The notes: generated by a model from the sequence alone, not told the origin. 64,000 bases of DNA from Acanthamoeba lenticulata (GCA_002179805.1 NAVB01000054.1:29542-93541), one strand, 5' to 3'. Shown: positions 10,381 to 22,771, counted from the stretch's first letter. Made by a program: numbers and translations.

Positions 10381-13300
10381 TCAAAAGCATACAACCTTCT
10401 TAGGGAAGCCACTGATCTCCTCAGAGCCTGACTGAGAGCAGTACCACACATGCAGAAGATATTCGCCTGGGCTTGCCAGCACCACCTGGGCCATCGCAAT
10501 GTTTTTAGCCTCAATCATGGAGATGGCAATGTGGCGTCGAGACTTTGCCTCTCCTGAGCAGACAAAGACAAGTAGCTCGGAGATATTGAACTGTTGATCA
10601 ACTCGCCTGGGGGCAATTTTGAGGGTGAAACTGTGCCCCACTCTTGTCACAGATGGTACTCCGACGCCAAAGAAACCTGCAGTTCCTTTTCCCCATTAGT
10701 TAGTGGGCCTTGCTGTGTTCCGCCAAGAGGACGCACCCTTTGCTAGAAGGTGTTTGGCGATGGCTCGCAAGTCTTCTGCATGATCTGCGATACACTGCTG
10801 CGCAGCATCCTTGAGGAGCTGGAGATTGTGTGAGTCCGTGGCATCCAGAGGCAATGGCTGCGTGAGTTCCGGATTGAGACGGAAGTAGGGCACGCCGTCC
10901 TGCCTTGCTTTGGTCTGCAGGAGAGAGTAAGCCAGATCGGTGTGGATCACAGGATCAATAGGCTTACCTCTGCAGTCTTGTGCACAGCGGCGGTATCGGC
11001 AATGAAGGTGGCCAACCGGGAGAGGAGTGAGAAGAGGAACCTGTCTCTTCCAAGATCTGTGGCCTTTGTCAAACCTGTCCCTAGCGAGACAATGATGTCC
11101 ACCTTGCCTTGTGGACAGAGTTGGCTGGCTTCGTTCCAAGCGAATTGAGTTGGGTTGTTGGCCACTAAGCCACCATCTTCAAGCTTGTACTTGCCTATAG
11201 AACACTGGCATATTAGAAGTCAAGTTCTGATTCTGGTTGCTGGCTGATGGCGCACCAATCTTGAACGGAGCCAAGTACGTCGGAGCGGCGGAGGTGGCTC
11301 GAGCTGCTTGCCAGGCATACACGTTACCATTTGAGCCTGCCAACGAGGTGTAATTACGGAAGAGGTATGGATTCTGGCAATTTGTGGCCACCGTCAGCAC
11401 CTGTTTGACAAAAGGTCAGATGGCTCGCTCTCACACACGCGGAAGACCGAGGCAAGTAATCTGGACCTTAACGGTGCTTGGCTGATTGAGGCGACAGTTC
11501 CTCATGTGGTTTTTCAACAACCACAGGAGGCTTGTGTCAACGTAGCGGTAATGGCGGAAGATGAGAGAGAGAGTCTTGATGATCTCGCCACTGTAGAAGA
11601 TGTCGGGACCGTAGGTGGCGTAGAAATCTTCCATAAGCTTCAGAGGGAGCCCACAGTGGCCCACCCCCAGGGCAATAATTCCGCCAGTGCTGGTACCAGC
11701 TATGAAATCAAACAGGTCGGCCACCTGCATGGAATACGTGGTGAGGCCTCATCCAAACGGAACAACTTCTACTGTTAAACGGAAATAATGGTTCAGAGTA
11801 CCTGGCTTGATGTCACACGCTCAATCTCGTTGAGAAGGTATATTTCCAACAGCCCTCGAATTCCTCCGCCGTCCAAGGACAGCACTCTGGGGGTAAAGAA
11901 GGGCACTTCGCCTGAATTGGAGATTCATTAGTCTCACATCCACTGGCCACACCAAGTGTGAGGACAAAAAAGGCACCTGAGCTTGTTTGCCAGCGCCCGC
12001 ACGCTGGACAAGGCACCAGCTTGAGTTCGTCGCTGGAGATGTTGGTGCAGCACTCATGGCACAGTTGATGGCCGCACCATAGAGACTTGAGAGAGAACTT
12101 CATTTCGTTAAGCACGGTGGGCTTGCTGTGTAGGCACAGGCAGCAGCGTTTGTCCAGCTCGCGGGCGTAGGCCAGGTTGTACTTGCGCCGGATCACACCC
12201 CATAGATCGAGCAACTTTTGGTAGAGCCGCCGGACCGGAAAGTGCTGTCGTGGAGGGTGCAATCTCAGATAAGCTAACATCAATTTGACATAACTAAAGA
12301 CCTTTTTGGTCTCGGACCTTGTAATCAGCGCACAACCTGGCATACTGTTCATGAAGCAGAAGAGCTGAAAGTCCCTTGGTCGCAGCAGCTTTCTTGAATC
12401 TCTCTTTGGTGTCCGGGTCGTTCCTCCACCTCAATGCGTTCCCTGATAAGGTAGTGCGTGTGAGCATCAAGTGATTTAGCAATTCTATGCAGTACCTGTA
12501 AGCTCAATCATTGCTCGATGTTGATCATGTCCGGACCTGAGCTGCACACAAGTGTGCTTCTTCCCCTTCACGCTCTTGCAGGAGCCACAGGGGGCTAGTT
12601 GCTCTATTCGCTCAAGCAATTTCTCAAGTTCCTACCAAAAAGGCAAAAACTCAAAGTCATCAGGAGCTTCTTGCAAGAGAGACAATTGGTTGTGTTGTAC
12701 CACTTGAGGGTCGCCTGGATAGATGTTTGACAAAATGGCAAGAAATTCAGCTGCATGTGGACGGCAGCCGAAGAAGTCGTCCGCTTGGCGAGCCGAACAC
12801 CCATAGATGATCCGGAACAGCTGTTCACTGTGGTCAAAAGAGGAGTCAGGCGAACATTCATATCATTTAATGCACAGTCAGCAAAAAGGGGTGGGTCTAC
12901 GCTAGGGACAAGCTGCAGTCGTCCAGTTCAGTCCCTTGGGCAGTGAGGCATAAGGAGCTCACGTGAGCGTCATGTAGGTTTTCTATCACCTCTTGGACGC
13001 TGGTCAACCAAGCAGTGCCAGAAATTGAACAGTTGAACGTCTGCTTGTGCTGGTGGTGCGCCCTTACGAGCTGGGGAAGAAGCTCCTGTAGACATTACGA
13101 TATATCAGCCTCAAAAGCGAACAGGGCGGGGATATTTGAGAACACATGCCGAGAGTAGCGTAAGCTGTGCTTGAAAGTTGGGCATTTCCTGGTAGGGGAG
13201 CTCGATGCACTTGACTTGGTGAAAGCAGTCGCTGAGTAGGCCATCCGGGTCATGGTTGGTCAAGAACCTCTCGGTGAGTTCCTCCACGGTGCTAAGGTCG

Positions 13301-14098
13301 TCATTGCTGCTCTTGTTGGCAATGATCAAGAGCGAAGGCTGGGTGGCTAAGCTACCAACCATGCGACCAGCTTGCTTCGCTAGACCAGCTACATTGATGA
13401 AGCTCTGATTGACAGCCAAATTCTCAACCGTCACGTACACTAGGACGTCGCTGACTAGGTACGCCAGCCTGAAGGAGGAACCAAATTAAAAGGAGTGGGT
13501 AAATGCGGCCAGGTGGTGATCGGGTATGCATTACCGTGGCATAAAGAAGGACACAGCGGCGTTGCGTTGCTCCGCGTAGTCTCCTCCTTCCCTCGCCGAT
13601 TCCTGTTTGTTTGTTTGTTTGTTTGTTTTTTTTTTTTTTTGGTCAGACAAGACGCGCCATTAGTGGTGGCCTGGGAAAAGGAAGCAACTGCGTACATCGG
13701 CAATGGGACATCCCTTGGCGTTCGTGCCCTCCAAGTCCAGCATCACAACGTCTACTTCATTATTGAGGCGTGATGGATAGGCATTTACCCCAGCGGTTGT
13801 AGGTTGGAGTGTCACCCCACTCACTTGAGGTTGACGCTGCCTGCAAATAAAACCATTTGGTGAGGCTAAATGTGCCATGGGTGGTGGGCGGAGTATAAGA
13901 CCTTTCTTCGCCAAGAAGGCCCAAGATGAAGCTCTTTCCTGCATGTGTATCCCCGAAGAAGCTTACACACCCGAGGGGTGATTCCTTCACCCAAGACTTC
14001 CACTGCGCCCATGCTTCTTCATGGAGAGATAAGCCAAGGTTGGCGAAAAAGGCCAGCTTCGCTGGTAAGGTGTCCGCCTGCGCTTCGAGTTTTTCCAT
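10381..14098 (-). CDS. GBP-like GTPase - RING - patatin phospholipase fusion (gene A of cluster)
   Basis: A multi-exon gene starting at 14098 (MEKLEAQADTL). Domains in order: a large GTPase with P-loop GDTHAGKS (13931-13954), DLEGT as D-x-E-G (about 13730) and a NKSS block as probable G4; a helical segment; a Cys/His motif beginning APCGSCK (12541-12600); a RING-like finger (CCLCL...WCGHQLCHECC...CPAC, about 11990-12160); then a full patatin domain with DGGGIRG (about 11854-11873), nucleophile GTSTGG (about 11680-11697) and the DGG aspartate (11169-11177). A last exon, joined over an intron containing a CTAAC branch site, adds an Ig/filamin-like segment (SPGEYLLHVWY...EISGFPKKV) and stops at 10381. 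Patatins are Ser/Asp acyl hydrolases of membrane lipids. All catalytic residues are present. It lies 224 bp downstream of gene B on the same strand and lacks B-boxes. An immune-type effector role is inference. Confidence 0.82.
13604..13640. repeat. (TTTG)n plus T-run in gene A intron
   Basis: Five tandem tttg units followed by a run of about 16-20 T on the plus strand, within an intron of the patatin-type GTPase gene. Run length is unstable by nature. Confidence 0.75.
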
Positions 14099-14321
14099 TT
14101 GCCTCGCGCCAAAGCTTCCGCTCTCTTTTTATCAGCTCGCCGAGCAACAGTCACTGTGTGGCCACAGTCACTGTCGCCATGGCAATAGCAATGCCTAGTT
14201 ACACGATTGCAAGGAAACTAGACTCAGAGCAACTGTAAATCGGCCAAGTCCTCACGTGTGCGCGGATAGGTTCAAATTTATACGACTGCAAAAAATCTAT
14301 TTAAGGAAAAATTTGCTGCGC

Positions 14322-17300
14322 TCAAGTGCGGGAAGTAACAACGTGCAAGAAGCGCAGCGTGGGCGTCTTGGTCTCGCAGTCAAGCATTACGTCAGGGTAG
14401 GCGTCAGTGCTTTGGCTGTCTTGCTTCAGGTAGTGGTTGAGTACTTGGGCGGCGCTGCTTCGGGACTTAGCCTCTACCGGCCAACAACTTGTAATCATCT
14501 CCGCATATTGAGCAGGGACGTGGGCTGCGATGGTTGGACGCTCGTTACGCTGTGCTTTCGCCATGACCTCAGCTGGCTTATCGCCTGGCCACAGCTCGCG
14601 GCCGTGTGCTGCCTCGTAGATTAAAACACCATACGCGTACATGTCCACGGCTGTGGATAGTTGGAAGTCGAACAGCTCCGGGGCCATGTACTGCACTGTT
14701 AAGACGAAAAATGGAGTCACTGCCACACACAAGGCCGCACTAGGCACATCTTCCATGATTCTTACCTGTACCGCGAATCTTCTTGATTTCTCTGCTCTCC
14801 TTGTCCATCACCCTCTTGGCAATACCGAAGTCGGTAAGCTTGAACACCAGCTTTCCCTCACGTCCACGATCGACCTGCCAGACTGTGTCAGCCTAAGGAA
14901 GTCAACAAGGCGCCATAGGACATACCAAGATGTTGGATAGTTTAACGTCACAGTGGACAACGCCGGTCTGGTGGAGAAAGCTCAAAGCTTTCGCCACATG
15001 TTTCGCAAGCCTGATCACCACAACACATGAGAACCATAAATAACATTTCATTTTCATGGGATCTGTCGTGCTTGCCTGTGCAGATTGGTTTGCCAATCCT
15101 TTCCAAACTCGCCAGTACGAATCATCTGACGAGCATCTCCTCCAGGGATGAAGGGCAGCACCAAGCCCAGTCGGTCACCCTGGGCTGGGTCTTTCCAGTA
15201 GCCCACAGGGCACATGATGTGCTTGTGGCTAAGTTGCCTGCAACAAGGGAGACGTACATCAAATAAGTTGAGAACGAAACAAGCATTGAGCATTGTGTCC
15301 ATAAAAGTACTTCATCATTGTGGCTTCCTTCCAGAACGCTTTCTGGGACTCGAAGTTGTGGATCATGGCCACCTTTATAGCCCACTGTGTTGACGGTTCG
15401 TTCTTCCTCTCAGCCAAATAAACGTTGGCGTAGCTTCCGCTCCCAATGTTCTTCCCGAGAGTGAGCCCTGTGATTTGATGCTAATCACAAACAGCAGTTA
15501 GCGGAAGCGGTCTATTTTTCAGGATGAGGGCAGAAGTACCAGGACACTCTCTTGATCGTTTTTTAGCTCGCCTTTCAAACAAATGGGGCATTTAATGAGA
15601 GATATGGTCTCTCCTGTTTGCGAGAAGTAGTTCCTCGCTTCCTTCTTCATCAGGCAATAGACTGCGCAGGGTTGGCACAGTAGCTTGCACTTACTAACAA
15701 AAAAACCAAGCCTTGAGTCATTGAGAGGGACAAAGAGAAAGTTGTAGGCAGGAACCCTGTACCAAGAGGCGGCCACCTGACGCGGCTTCAGCAGGCAGAA
15801 GAGGCAGTTCAGATCCTCCGGCAATTGAACCTTGGCTTTACCTCTTTGCGGGATGCCTTTTAGCACGGAGAAGGCTACTGGCCGGATCTCTGTTTCCTGG
15901 GGTCAAGTGATTGTGAGCATTGTGCCACTCTTGTTAGCAGTATTGCTAGTTGAAAACGGGAGTGGAACCTGCTGCATCTGGGCGTAGATGGTGTCAAAGT
16001 GGTTTTGGCTGAACGTTGGAGGGGTCTCCCAAGTGCCACCCCACTCAACGGTCATTGAAATGTTAATGTTGAACAACTGGAAGCACTTGATCGCTGAGTG
16101 CAGGAAAGAGTTAGCCCGCCAAAAAGAAATAAAAAAAGAGAAAAAACAGCAAAATTCTTACCTCGAACAAAAAAAGAGTCTCCAGCCATCCTACGCGTGA
16201 CGAGAGGGCGTGAGATATGGGTCCTACAGTCCTGGTGGGTGCTGTTTGTACGGGTGCAGTAAATTCTCTTCCCGTCCTTGGTAGTCCCCGTGTGTTCTGC
16301 CCAGCAAGGACTTAGCATCTGCATTTGGAGAGAGAGAGAGAATTAAGACACTCGAGTGGGGAAGAGGCAGATCAAGCATGGCACCTGTAGCGCTTCGCTG
16401 AGCTTGTTCCCTGCCTGTTTGACCAGAGGGTCGTTAGCCAGGGACCGCTTCTCTCCCTGTCACATTGGTTAGTTAGCTGTGACCTACAGTAGTCTTTAAC
16501 CAACCACTTGCGAAGAGTAAAGGACTCACGTGTTGTTGCTTGCTCTCTTCTGCCTTGACAAGTGAGGTAAACACATGCCAGGTCTGTTTTTCGAAGCTCA
16601 TGTAGGTATACCGGGACGGGTGGTAGTCTAAGAGTTTCATCAACAGCCAGCTGTGCAGAACATCATCAGCGCGACAAGTTGAAGCAGAACGTATGGTGGA
16701 GGAAAAGAAACGAACGTTTGGTGAGCAATGGGGTTGTTGAAGGTTATTAACTTCATGTCGATATCTCCCCGGCGTAGTCCGCTCTGGTGGGTCTCAGGGA
16801 ACGCCAGCCGATCGACAGCGTGCTGGAGGAGTTTACACCAGCTGTGCTCGCTCAAGAGGTGCTTGTGCGTGGTCAGTTGTTGGTACTGCTGGGCTGTGAC
16901 TGACTTGAGTAACTTGTCAAAGCTCTGTATCTGTTGTTGGTGTAAGCTTGGCCAGTCGTCTATTTGGTGATGGAGAAAGACTCAAGCTGTAAGGTCCACC
17001 AAACAAGCTACAGTCAAGAGTGTGGGTACATACTGTATGGAACTGAGATTACATTGACCGATGCGAAGTGGTTGAGCAAATTCCTTTTGGGGTCGTGGGT
17101 ATTAAGAAAAGAAGTTGTGCAATCATCGACATCGAAGATAGCATCACTTTTTCCACACTTGTTGCGGACGATGATAAGCGCTGGTTTTCGTCCTGCGTCG
17201 GTAACCAAGGTAGTGGCAGACGACTGCGCGAATTCCATGGCCTTCTTCCACAACCGTCACGCCATAATTGTGAGCAGCCAAAAATATATGGGGTATCTTG

Positions 17301-18461
17301 GTGTTTGTTTACCTTGTTGGCATGTTCAGCTACAGCTAGATCACCTTGCAGTACGTAGACCAGTATGTCCGCCACAAAATAAGCCAAGCTAGGGAACACC
17401 TTGTCTACCACTAGATTTCGCTGCTTCGCCACCCCTTGTTGATCGTCTGGCCTCTTTAATCGGTCCCACCGTATGCCCTGTTATCCCGCATACTCATGAT
17501 CAGCAAGTTCAAAAGAAATTAATACCAAACAAAAAAGTTGTGAGTCAATCATGGGTGGCGGTTGAGTGTACCCGTGGTAGAATGTTGCTCGCCGAGAAGC
17601 CTTCCATATCAAGAAGGCGAAGGTTGCCCACGGTCCATGGATTGGGGACATGGTAAAGATGAATGTCGGAAGTGGTAGCCGCGTGGTCCTTTGGCAGCGC
17701 CACCATGGCCCTGTTTAGATTATTAATATTGTCCGCGTAACAGGCAAGCCGTGACTGTCTGCGAGGGGTGGTGCGCCTTTTTCCCAAGCTGTGGAGGTCC
17801 ATAAAGGCGTTGATCATGGTCGACTTGCCTGCGTGCGTGGCCCCCGTAAAGCACACCACAGGCGAGAATACTGAGTGCTTGGAGCGTGTGAGACATCGCT
17901 CAAAGGTTTTTGTCGTGAGAGCAACTTGAAACTTTTCGTTGATGTGCACCAGTTCCGTCTGAGACAACCAAAAAAAAAGCTCCCGATCAGCACCACACAG
18001 AGGCACGGAGAAGAGAGAAGGTCACCTGCTCATGCTGGTAGATTTTATCCACCTCATCGAAGGTGGGGGCCACGTCGCCAGCTGCCCTCCCAAATAAAAT
18101 GGTAAATGCGGAGCTTGTAGAGACGAGAGAGGAAAGTGAAGAGAGTACTTTCACTGGCAACGCGCAAAAGAAACCAGGTGTGCCCTCGCCTAGTTGCGCC
18201 AGTGTGTGTGGACACTTTGCAATGGGCACAGAACCCGACTTCGCAGCTCTCACACCAATACATGGCGTGCAGGGTGCATTCGGTGCAGTCCATGGGCTGG
18301 TCGATGGTTCGCGTCTGGAGGTTGAGTTGCGCTTTTGTGTGGTTCTTGAGCTTCCCAACGCGGTGCAGTCGCGGCCAGCACTCATCGCAGTAGTCAGCCT
18401 CGCACTCGTCGCAGTGCCACACCGCTTCTTCGTTCTGGCACCCCTCGCAGCTACTTGCCAT
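14322..18461 (-). CDS. B-box - GBP-like GTPase - RING - protein kinase fusion (gene B of cluster)
   Basis: Starts at 18461 (MASSCEGCQNEE) with two consecutive B-box-type zinc fingers (LHRVGKLKNH and a second Cys/His set). The GTPase follows: P-loop GATHAGKS (17820-17846), a candidate switch Thr in ATTSDIHLYH, LLDMEGF as D-x-E-G (about 17600), VRNKCG as probable G4. Next come a helical region, a Cys/His motif (SPCWAEH...C...H, 16200-16320), a RING-like finger (CLFC...CKLLCQPC...KCPIC, about 15540-15800) and a complete kinase: glycine loop GSGSYANVY (about 15421-15444), AIK lysine (about 15373), HCDVKLSN catalytic loop (14947-14955), DFG (about 14826-14834), MAPELF. HRD is HCD, but the catalytic Asp and Lys are intact, so it is predicted active, probably Ser/Thr. 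It is head-to-head with gene C. Exon borders are numerous and only partly fixed. Confidence 0.82.
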
Positions 18462-18720
18462 CGTGCCAAAGAGTAGTCTAGCTTGGTGTGATTGCAGAAA
18501 TTACACAAAAGAAGAAGAAACAAGGGAACCATAAACTGCGGGTGTAACTGGTTTACCGGTGTCAGAAGAACGTCACCGGTTTACGACCGCAACACTGGGC
18601 AACAAGCGTTGTCCGGGGCCACCTGCAGCACCGGTACCGGTTGCCTCCTCATCTCCTCCGCCGCGATACTTATTTCCACACCAGCCCAAACCAGCGAGAA
18701 GACAGGACCAAGCAGCAACA
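18462..18720. promoter_or_regulatory. Divergent promoter of genes B and C
   Basis: A 259-bp spacer between two divergent ATG codons of the paralogous GTPase genes. It contains a CAC(C)GGT-type repeated core: ACCGGT-containing strings near 18555-18580 and 18632-18640 (gtttaccggtgt, tcaccggttta, gcaccggtaccggttg). These could be factor sites or chance. The arrangement suggests co-expression. Confidence 0.5.
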
Positions 18721-21700
18721 ATGTCCATCTGCTGCGATTGTGAGCGGGAATCCGCCCAGTGGAGTTGCACGTTGTGTGACGTCGAGTTGTGCGAAGGGTG
18801 TTGGGTGCAGCTTCACCGTGTAGGTAAGCTGAAAGTCCACCCGAAGCTCAGCCTCTCTACCAGTCAGGCGACGGACCTCACGGCGGAGGAGCAGGCCATG
18901 AAAAGGCAGGGCTGCTCAACCTGCGAGCGACTCATCGCCGCTCTGTGGTGTCGACAGTGTAAGGCTGCCTTTTGTGCGCACTGCCACACGACGGCAGAAC
19001 CTGAACCGCACACCCTCCTGCCCATCGCAAGCGGTTCGCCTCACCGACTATTTTCTATTTTCCGCATTTTACCGTAAGCTTTTTGCTAACCTTGCCTTGC
19101 TTGACTTTAGCTGCCGACACTCCAGAGGCTAGCTCCCAAATTGGTTCGTTGCTTGCCACCCGCTCGCTTCAGGTACATGTGCCTTGTCCAGTGAGTTGAC
19201 GCCGCGTCCCTGATAACCAACTTTATTTGTTTCAGACCGAGCTCGTCCATGTAAACGAACGGTTTCAGGTGGATTTGACGGCAAAGAGATTTTCGGCCTT
19301 GATGAGTTCGTCCGTGGACTACGCCTGCTCCCCCGTGATATGCTTCACTGGAGCCACACACGCAGGCAAGTCGTCCATGATCAACTCCTTCATGACCTAC
19401 CATCGCCAAGAGCCACCGTGCGACCTCCCTTCTTTTTCTTTTGCAACCTTGCCCATCCTCTCCTACATGACCGTGTTAACCACCGCTGGTCCACAGGGCT
19501 CTTGTATCTGTTCCAGGCGACCTGGCTCCCACAACTGCCGACATACATCTTTACCAACTGCAAAATCCATGGACCACAGGGAATTTGCGTCTGTTGGACA
19601 TGGAAGGCTTTTCCGCGGCTGTCCAACTCCCTCGGGTATGCTCTTTGAGGACATAGAGCGTACTGTTGTTCACTCACACCTCATGTGTAGGGCCTGAGAT
19701 GGGACCTTGTCAAGGAGGAGGATCGTGAAGGCGCCGCCCTGGAGAGGAACAAGGTCGTGGATCAACAGTACCCGCGCTTGGCCTATTTTATCTCGGATGT
19801 GCTGGTCTATGTTGTTCAGGGAGATCTGGCTGTTGCAGACCACGCACGAACGGTAAGAAACTCTCATTCCTCCTTTAGCACTAGTCTATGCACTTCTTCC
19901 TGATCAGCGTTGTGAGCTCCAGGCCATACGGTTTGCACAGCAGGCCACGATTGGTGTCAGGCAAGGTGCGCGAAAGCCTGCGCTAATTCTGATTCGAAAC
20001 AAATGCGGCCGGGAGGACGTAATCATGGACGTCAAGAAGTGCACTTCCCAGTTCCTCGACATTCACGACCCCGAGCAGCAGTTAGGCGCCATCTACTCGT
20101 CAGTGTCCGTGCTCACCATGCCTCTAGGTACGCAAATATCGGACTTTGTCACTCACTCAGCATTAGGGTTGTGCACCAACTAAAGTTATGTATCCCAGAG
20201 GACTATCCAGAGCTGTACTGCGCCCAACTGGGTGCATTCGTGGAGCTGCTGAGAGAAACCGTTGAGAAGCAGAACAAGTTCTTGAGGCAAAACCAAATGA
20301 TGCTGAGCGAGCACAGATGGTGTCGCCTGGTGGCCCAAGCCGTTGAGAGCCTCAACGGAACACTAGATGGAGGGGCCATCAGTATGCGGATCATTGAACC
20401 TTTTGATCCGATAGCAACCAAAGTGTGCGTTTTTCTCTACGAAGTTCTCTCCGTTCCATTGGATTTGTGCTGAACCATAACACATAGGTGGCGGTTCCTA
20501 AACCTGTTCAAACTGGAAGTGAAACCGGCCGGATACCGCAGCTTGGTCCATAAAGCCATCACCATCTTCACCGCTCTAGTATTGGCAGAAGAACGCAAGC
20601 AGGTAGGTGTTCCTCTGTGGGTTAAAGGGAAATGTAACGCCCTGCAGACATTCACTCCTTGTCAGGTAAACGGGAGAAGCATGGCAAACGACCCAAGAAT
20701 TCTACAGGCTCTCGAGGAGTTGGGAAGACATTTGAAGGTATGTCGGGCACTTTCATGACGCTGCGCTGTCTGTGACCACTAAGCATGCTACGTATAGAAC
20801 AGAGCTCCATGCACTGCGGAGAAAAACGGGGTCCGCTGTGGTCTAAACGTGCACAATCACGGCAACTGCCATGCTGCTGAATCGCAACCAATACGAGAGT
20901 TGGTGCAAAAAGGTGAGAACCTTTTCCTCTACCGTTTGCCTAAGGTATCTAAAAATTCTCATCCACATTAACAGTGGTTACGTTTTGGGTGCTCCGCCAG
21001 GATGATCACTGGCCCGGATCTGTGGAGCCTCTTCCAGCCATTGACATCACTCAAATGTATACTACGCAGTATAGGAATCTGACGGAGGTACTTCTTTTGA
21101 TAGATACTCAGCATGAAGTGAATCTTAATCGCCACTATCCTCAGCAGGAATCATCCTTGCCGAAGGTGTTCCACTGGGTGATCGGAGAGTTAGCGGACAG
21201 CTCCACTGGTCCTAGGCTACGCAAGGAGAAAACCTGCCCTTTCTGCCTGGAGAATGAGGCAAACGGAGCGAGCTACCACTGGTACTGTCTACTCTGAAAC
21301 TGGTGCCATGGCTACTAACAAGAGCGTTCCCCTTCAAGTGGCTTGGCCCTGTGCCGCTTCTGCTCCGAAGTTTTCCACACCCACAGGATCCCATGTCCGC
21401 TTTGTACGGAAAGCTGCAGGCTCTCAGGGAGAAGGGTATATAATTCTCGCTGGTGTCACCCTTCGGATTTTTCAGAATAATTCTTGTGTTGCAATAGTCT
21501 GCAGGTCATTTCAAGGTGCTTGGCGGAGAGTTCCCAACAATGCAAGGACAAACAATGGTGACTGTATGGGAACAGTGCTCACCGCGGTTCTGGGACAACG
21601 CTCAAATTTGGGGGTAAGGTCTCAGCGTGCAACTCTTGGCTGTCAGATGGCGACTTACCCTATCACTCTACTCAGCGCCGTGCCAAGAAATCCCAGCACC

Positions 21701-22771
21701 ATCGAATTGTTTTCGGTGTGGCAACCTGCCTGGCAACCTTACCGGCTGGGCTTGGTGATGGAACACACAAACGGGGGTACTCTAAGAGACTGGATCATCA
21801 ACGGGCACTATGCCCCCAGCTGGCAGACTAACACGCGCATGTACGCTTCACAGTTCATTGTTGACTTACCATGGGCAATCGCATGACTCACCTACCTCCT
21901 TCTCTCCAGTTTAATCCAAAGCTTAAGCTATGCGCTCAAAACCTTGCACGCCAGCAACATAGTGCACTGCGGTGTCACGTTGTCCAACATAATGGTACCA
22001 AGAGCGCGCCCCTGGCATACCCCCCCCCCATACATTAACAACAAAGATTACAACAGGTCCACCACTCGTACAATGATGTCAGTTTCAAATTAGCCGGCTT
22101 TACAAATGCCTACCTGATCGAACAGGGCTATACTACGGAAGAGGCCCCCGTGATCACTGGAAATGGTGCGGTCTTCAAACTCTTTCCATCTCTTGGAGTT
22201 CTTTCTCCTTACCCTGCTCGCAGTCCAGTACATGGCACCAGAGCTGTTCACTACGTTCCGTGTCTCTAAAGCGGTGGACATCTACGCATTTGGAGTTCTT
22301 CTCTTCGAAGCTGTGCATGCGCGAGAGCCGTGGCCGATGACAAGCGACGCTGATGTTGTGCGCAAGAACACCAGGAGAGAGAAGTTGGCCTTTGGGACGC
22401 ACATACCAGCTACCATCAAGAAGCTCATCTCCAGGTGTCGAAAGAAGCCTAAGAACCGACCAACTGCAGAGGCTCTGCTCAGCAGTGGAGACCTCGAGTT
22501 CAGTACCTACCAAGAGTATCCTGACAAGCCTGCGTTTGCACCGGAAGGTTGTACAACTCTTAGCAAGTGCCCTCTCTACATGAAGAAGAAGAAGCCCAAA
22601 CCGGAAGTCGCGAGGAGCACCAGCAACGTGGAGCCGGAGATCATTCCTTCTGCCGAGGAAGCCAGCCCGACGCCCTGGCTGCCCGAACCATCAAACTTAT
22701 CTTCACCGCGTTCCAGGCGTGAAGACTTCTTTCCATGTGTTAGGCTAGTGCCACAGGCTTCCCAGCCTTGA
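18721..22771 (+). CDS. B-box - GBP-like GTPase - RING - pseudokinase fusion (gene C of cluster)
   Basis: Same layout as gene B. Two B-boxes (18721-19030; LHRVGKLKVH), GTPase with P-loop GATHAGKS (19351-19377), LLDMEGF (19594-19612) and IRNKCG (19994-20008), a helical region, the Cys/His motif (APC...C...H...H, 20800-20882) and a RING-like finger (CPFC...HCGLALCRFC...CPLC, 21233-21420). A kinase-like domain follows to about 22480: RLGLVMEHTNGGTL, VQYMAPELF and VDIYAFGVLLFEA align with gene B. The catalytic residues are lost: no glycine loop, the AIK lysine is replaced (TMVTVWE), the HRD-type loop reads HCGVTLSN (21964-21972, Asp to Gly) and DFG is AGF (22093-22101). It is therefore predicted to be a pseudokinase. 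A Pro/Ser-rich tail of about 80 residues ends at 22771. Frame was checked across the kinase exons. Confidence 0.82.

Noticed and set aside
14099..14321. B-box exon for gene A upstream of 14098
   Set aside because: The 223-bp spacer has no Cys/His pattern, and the only upstream ATG (MATVTVATQ) meets a stop after nine codons.
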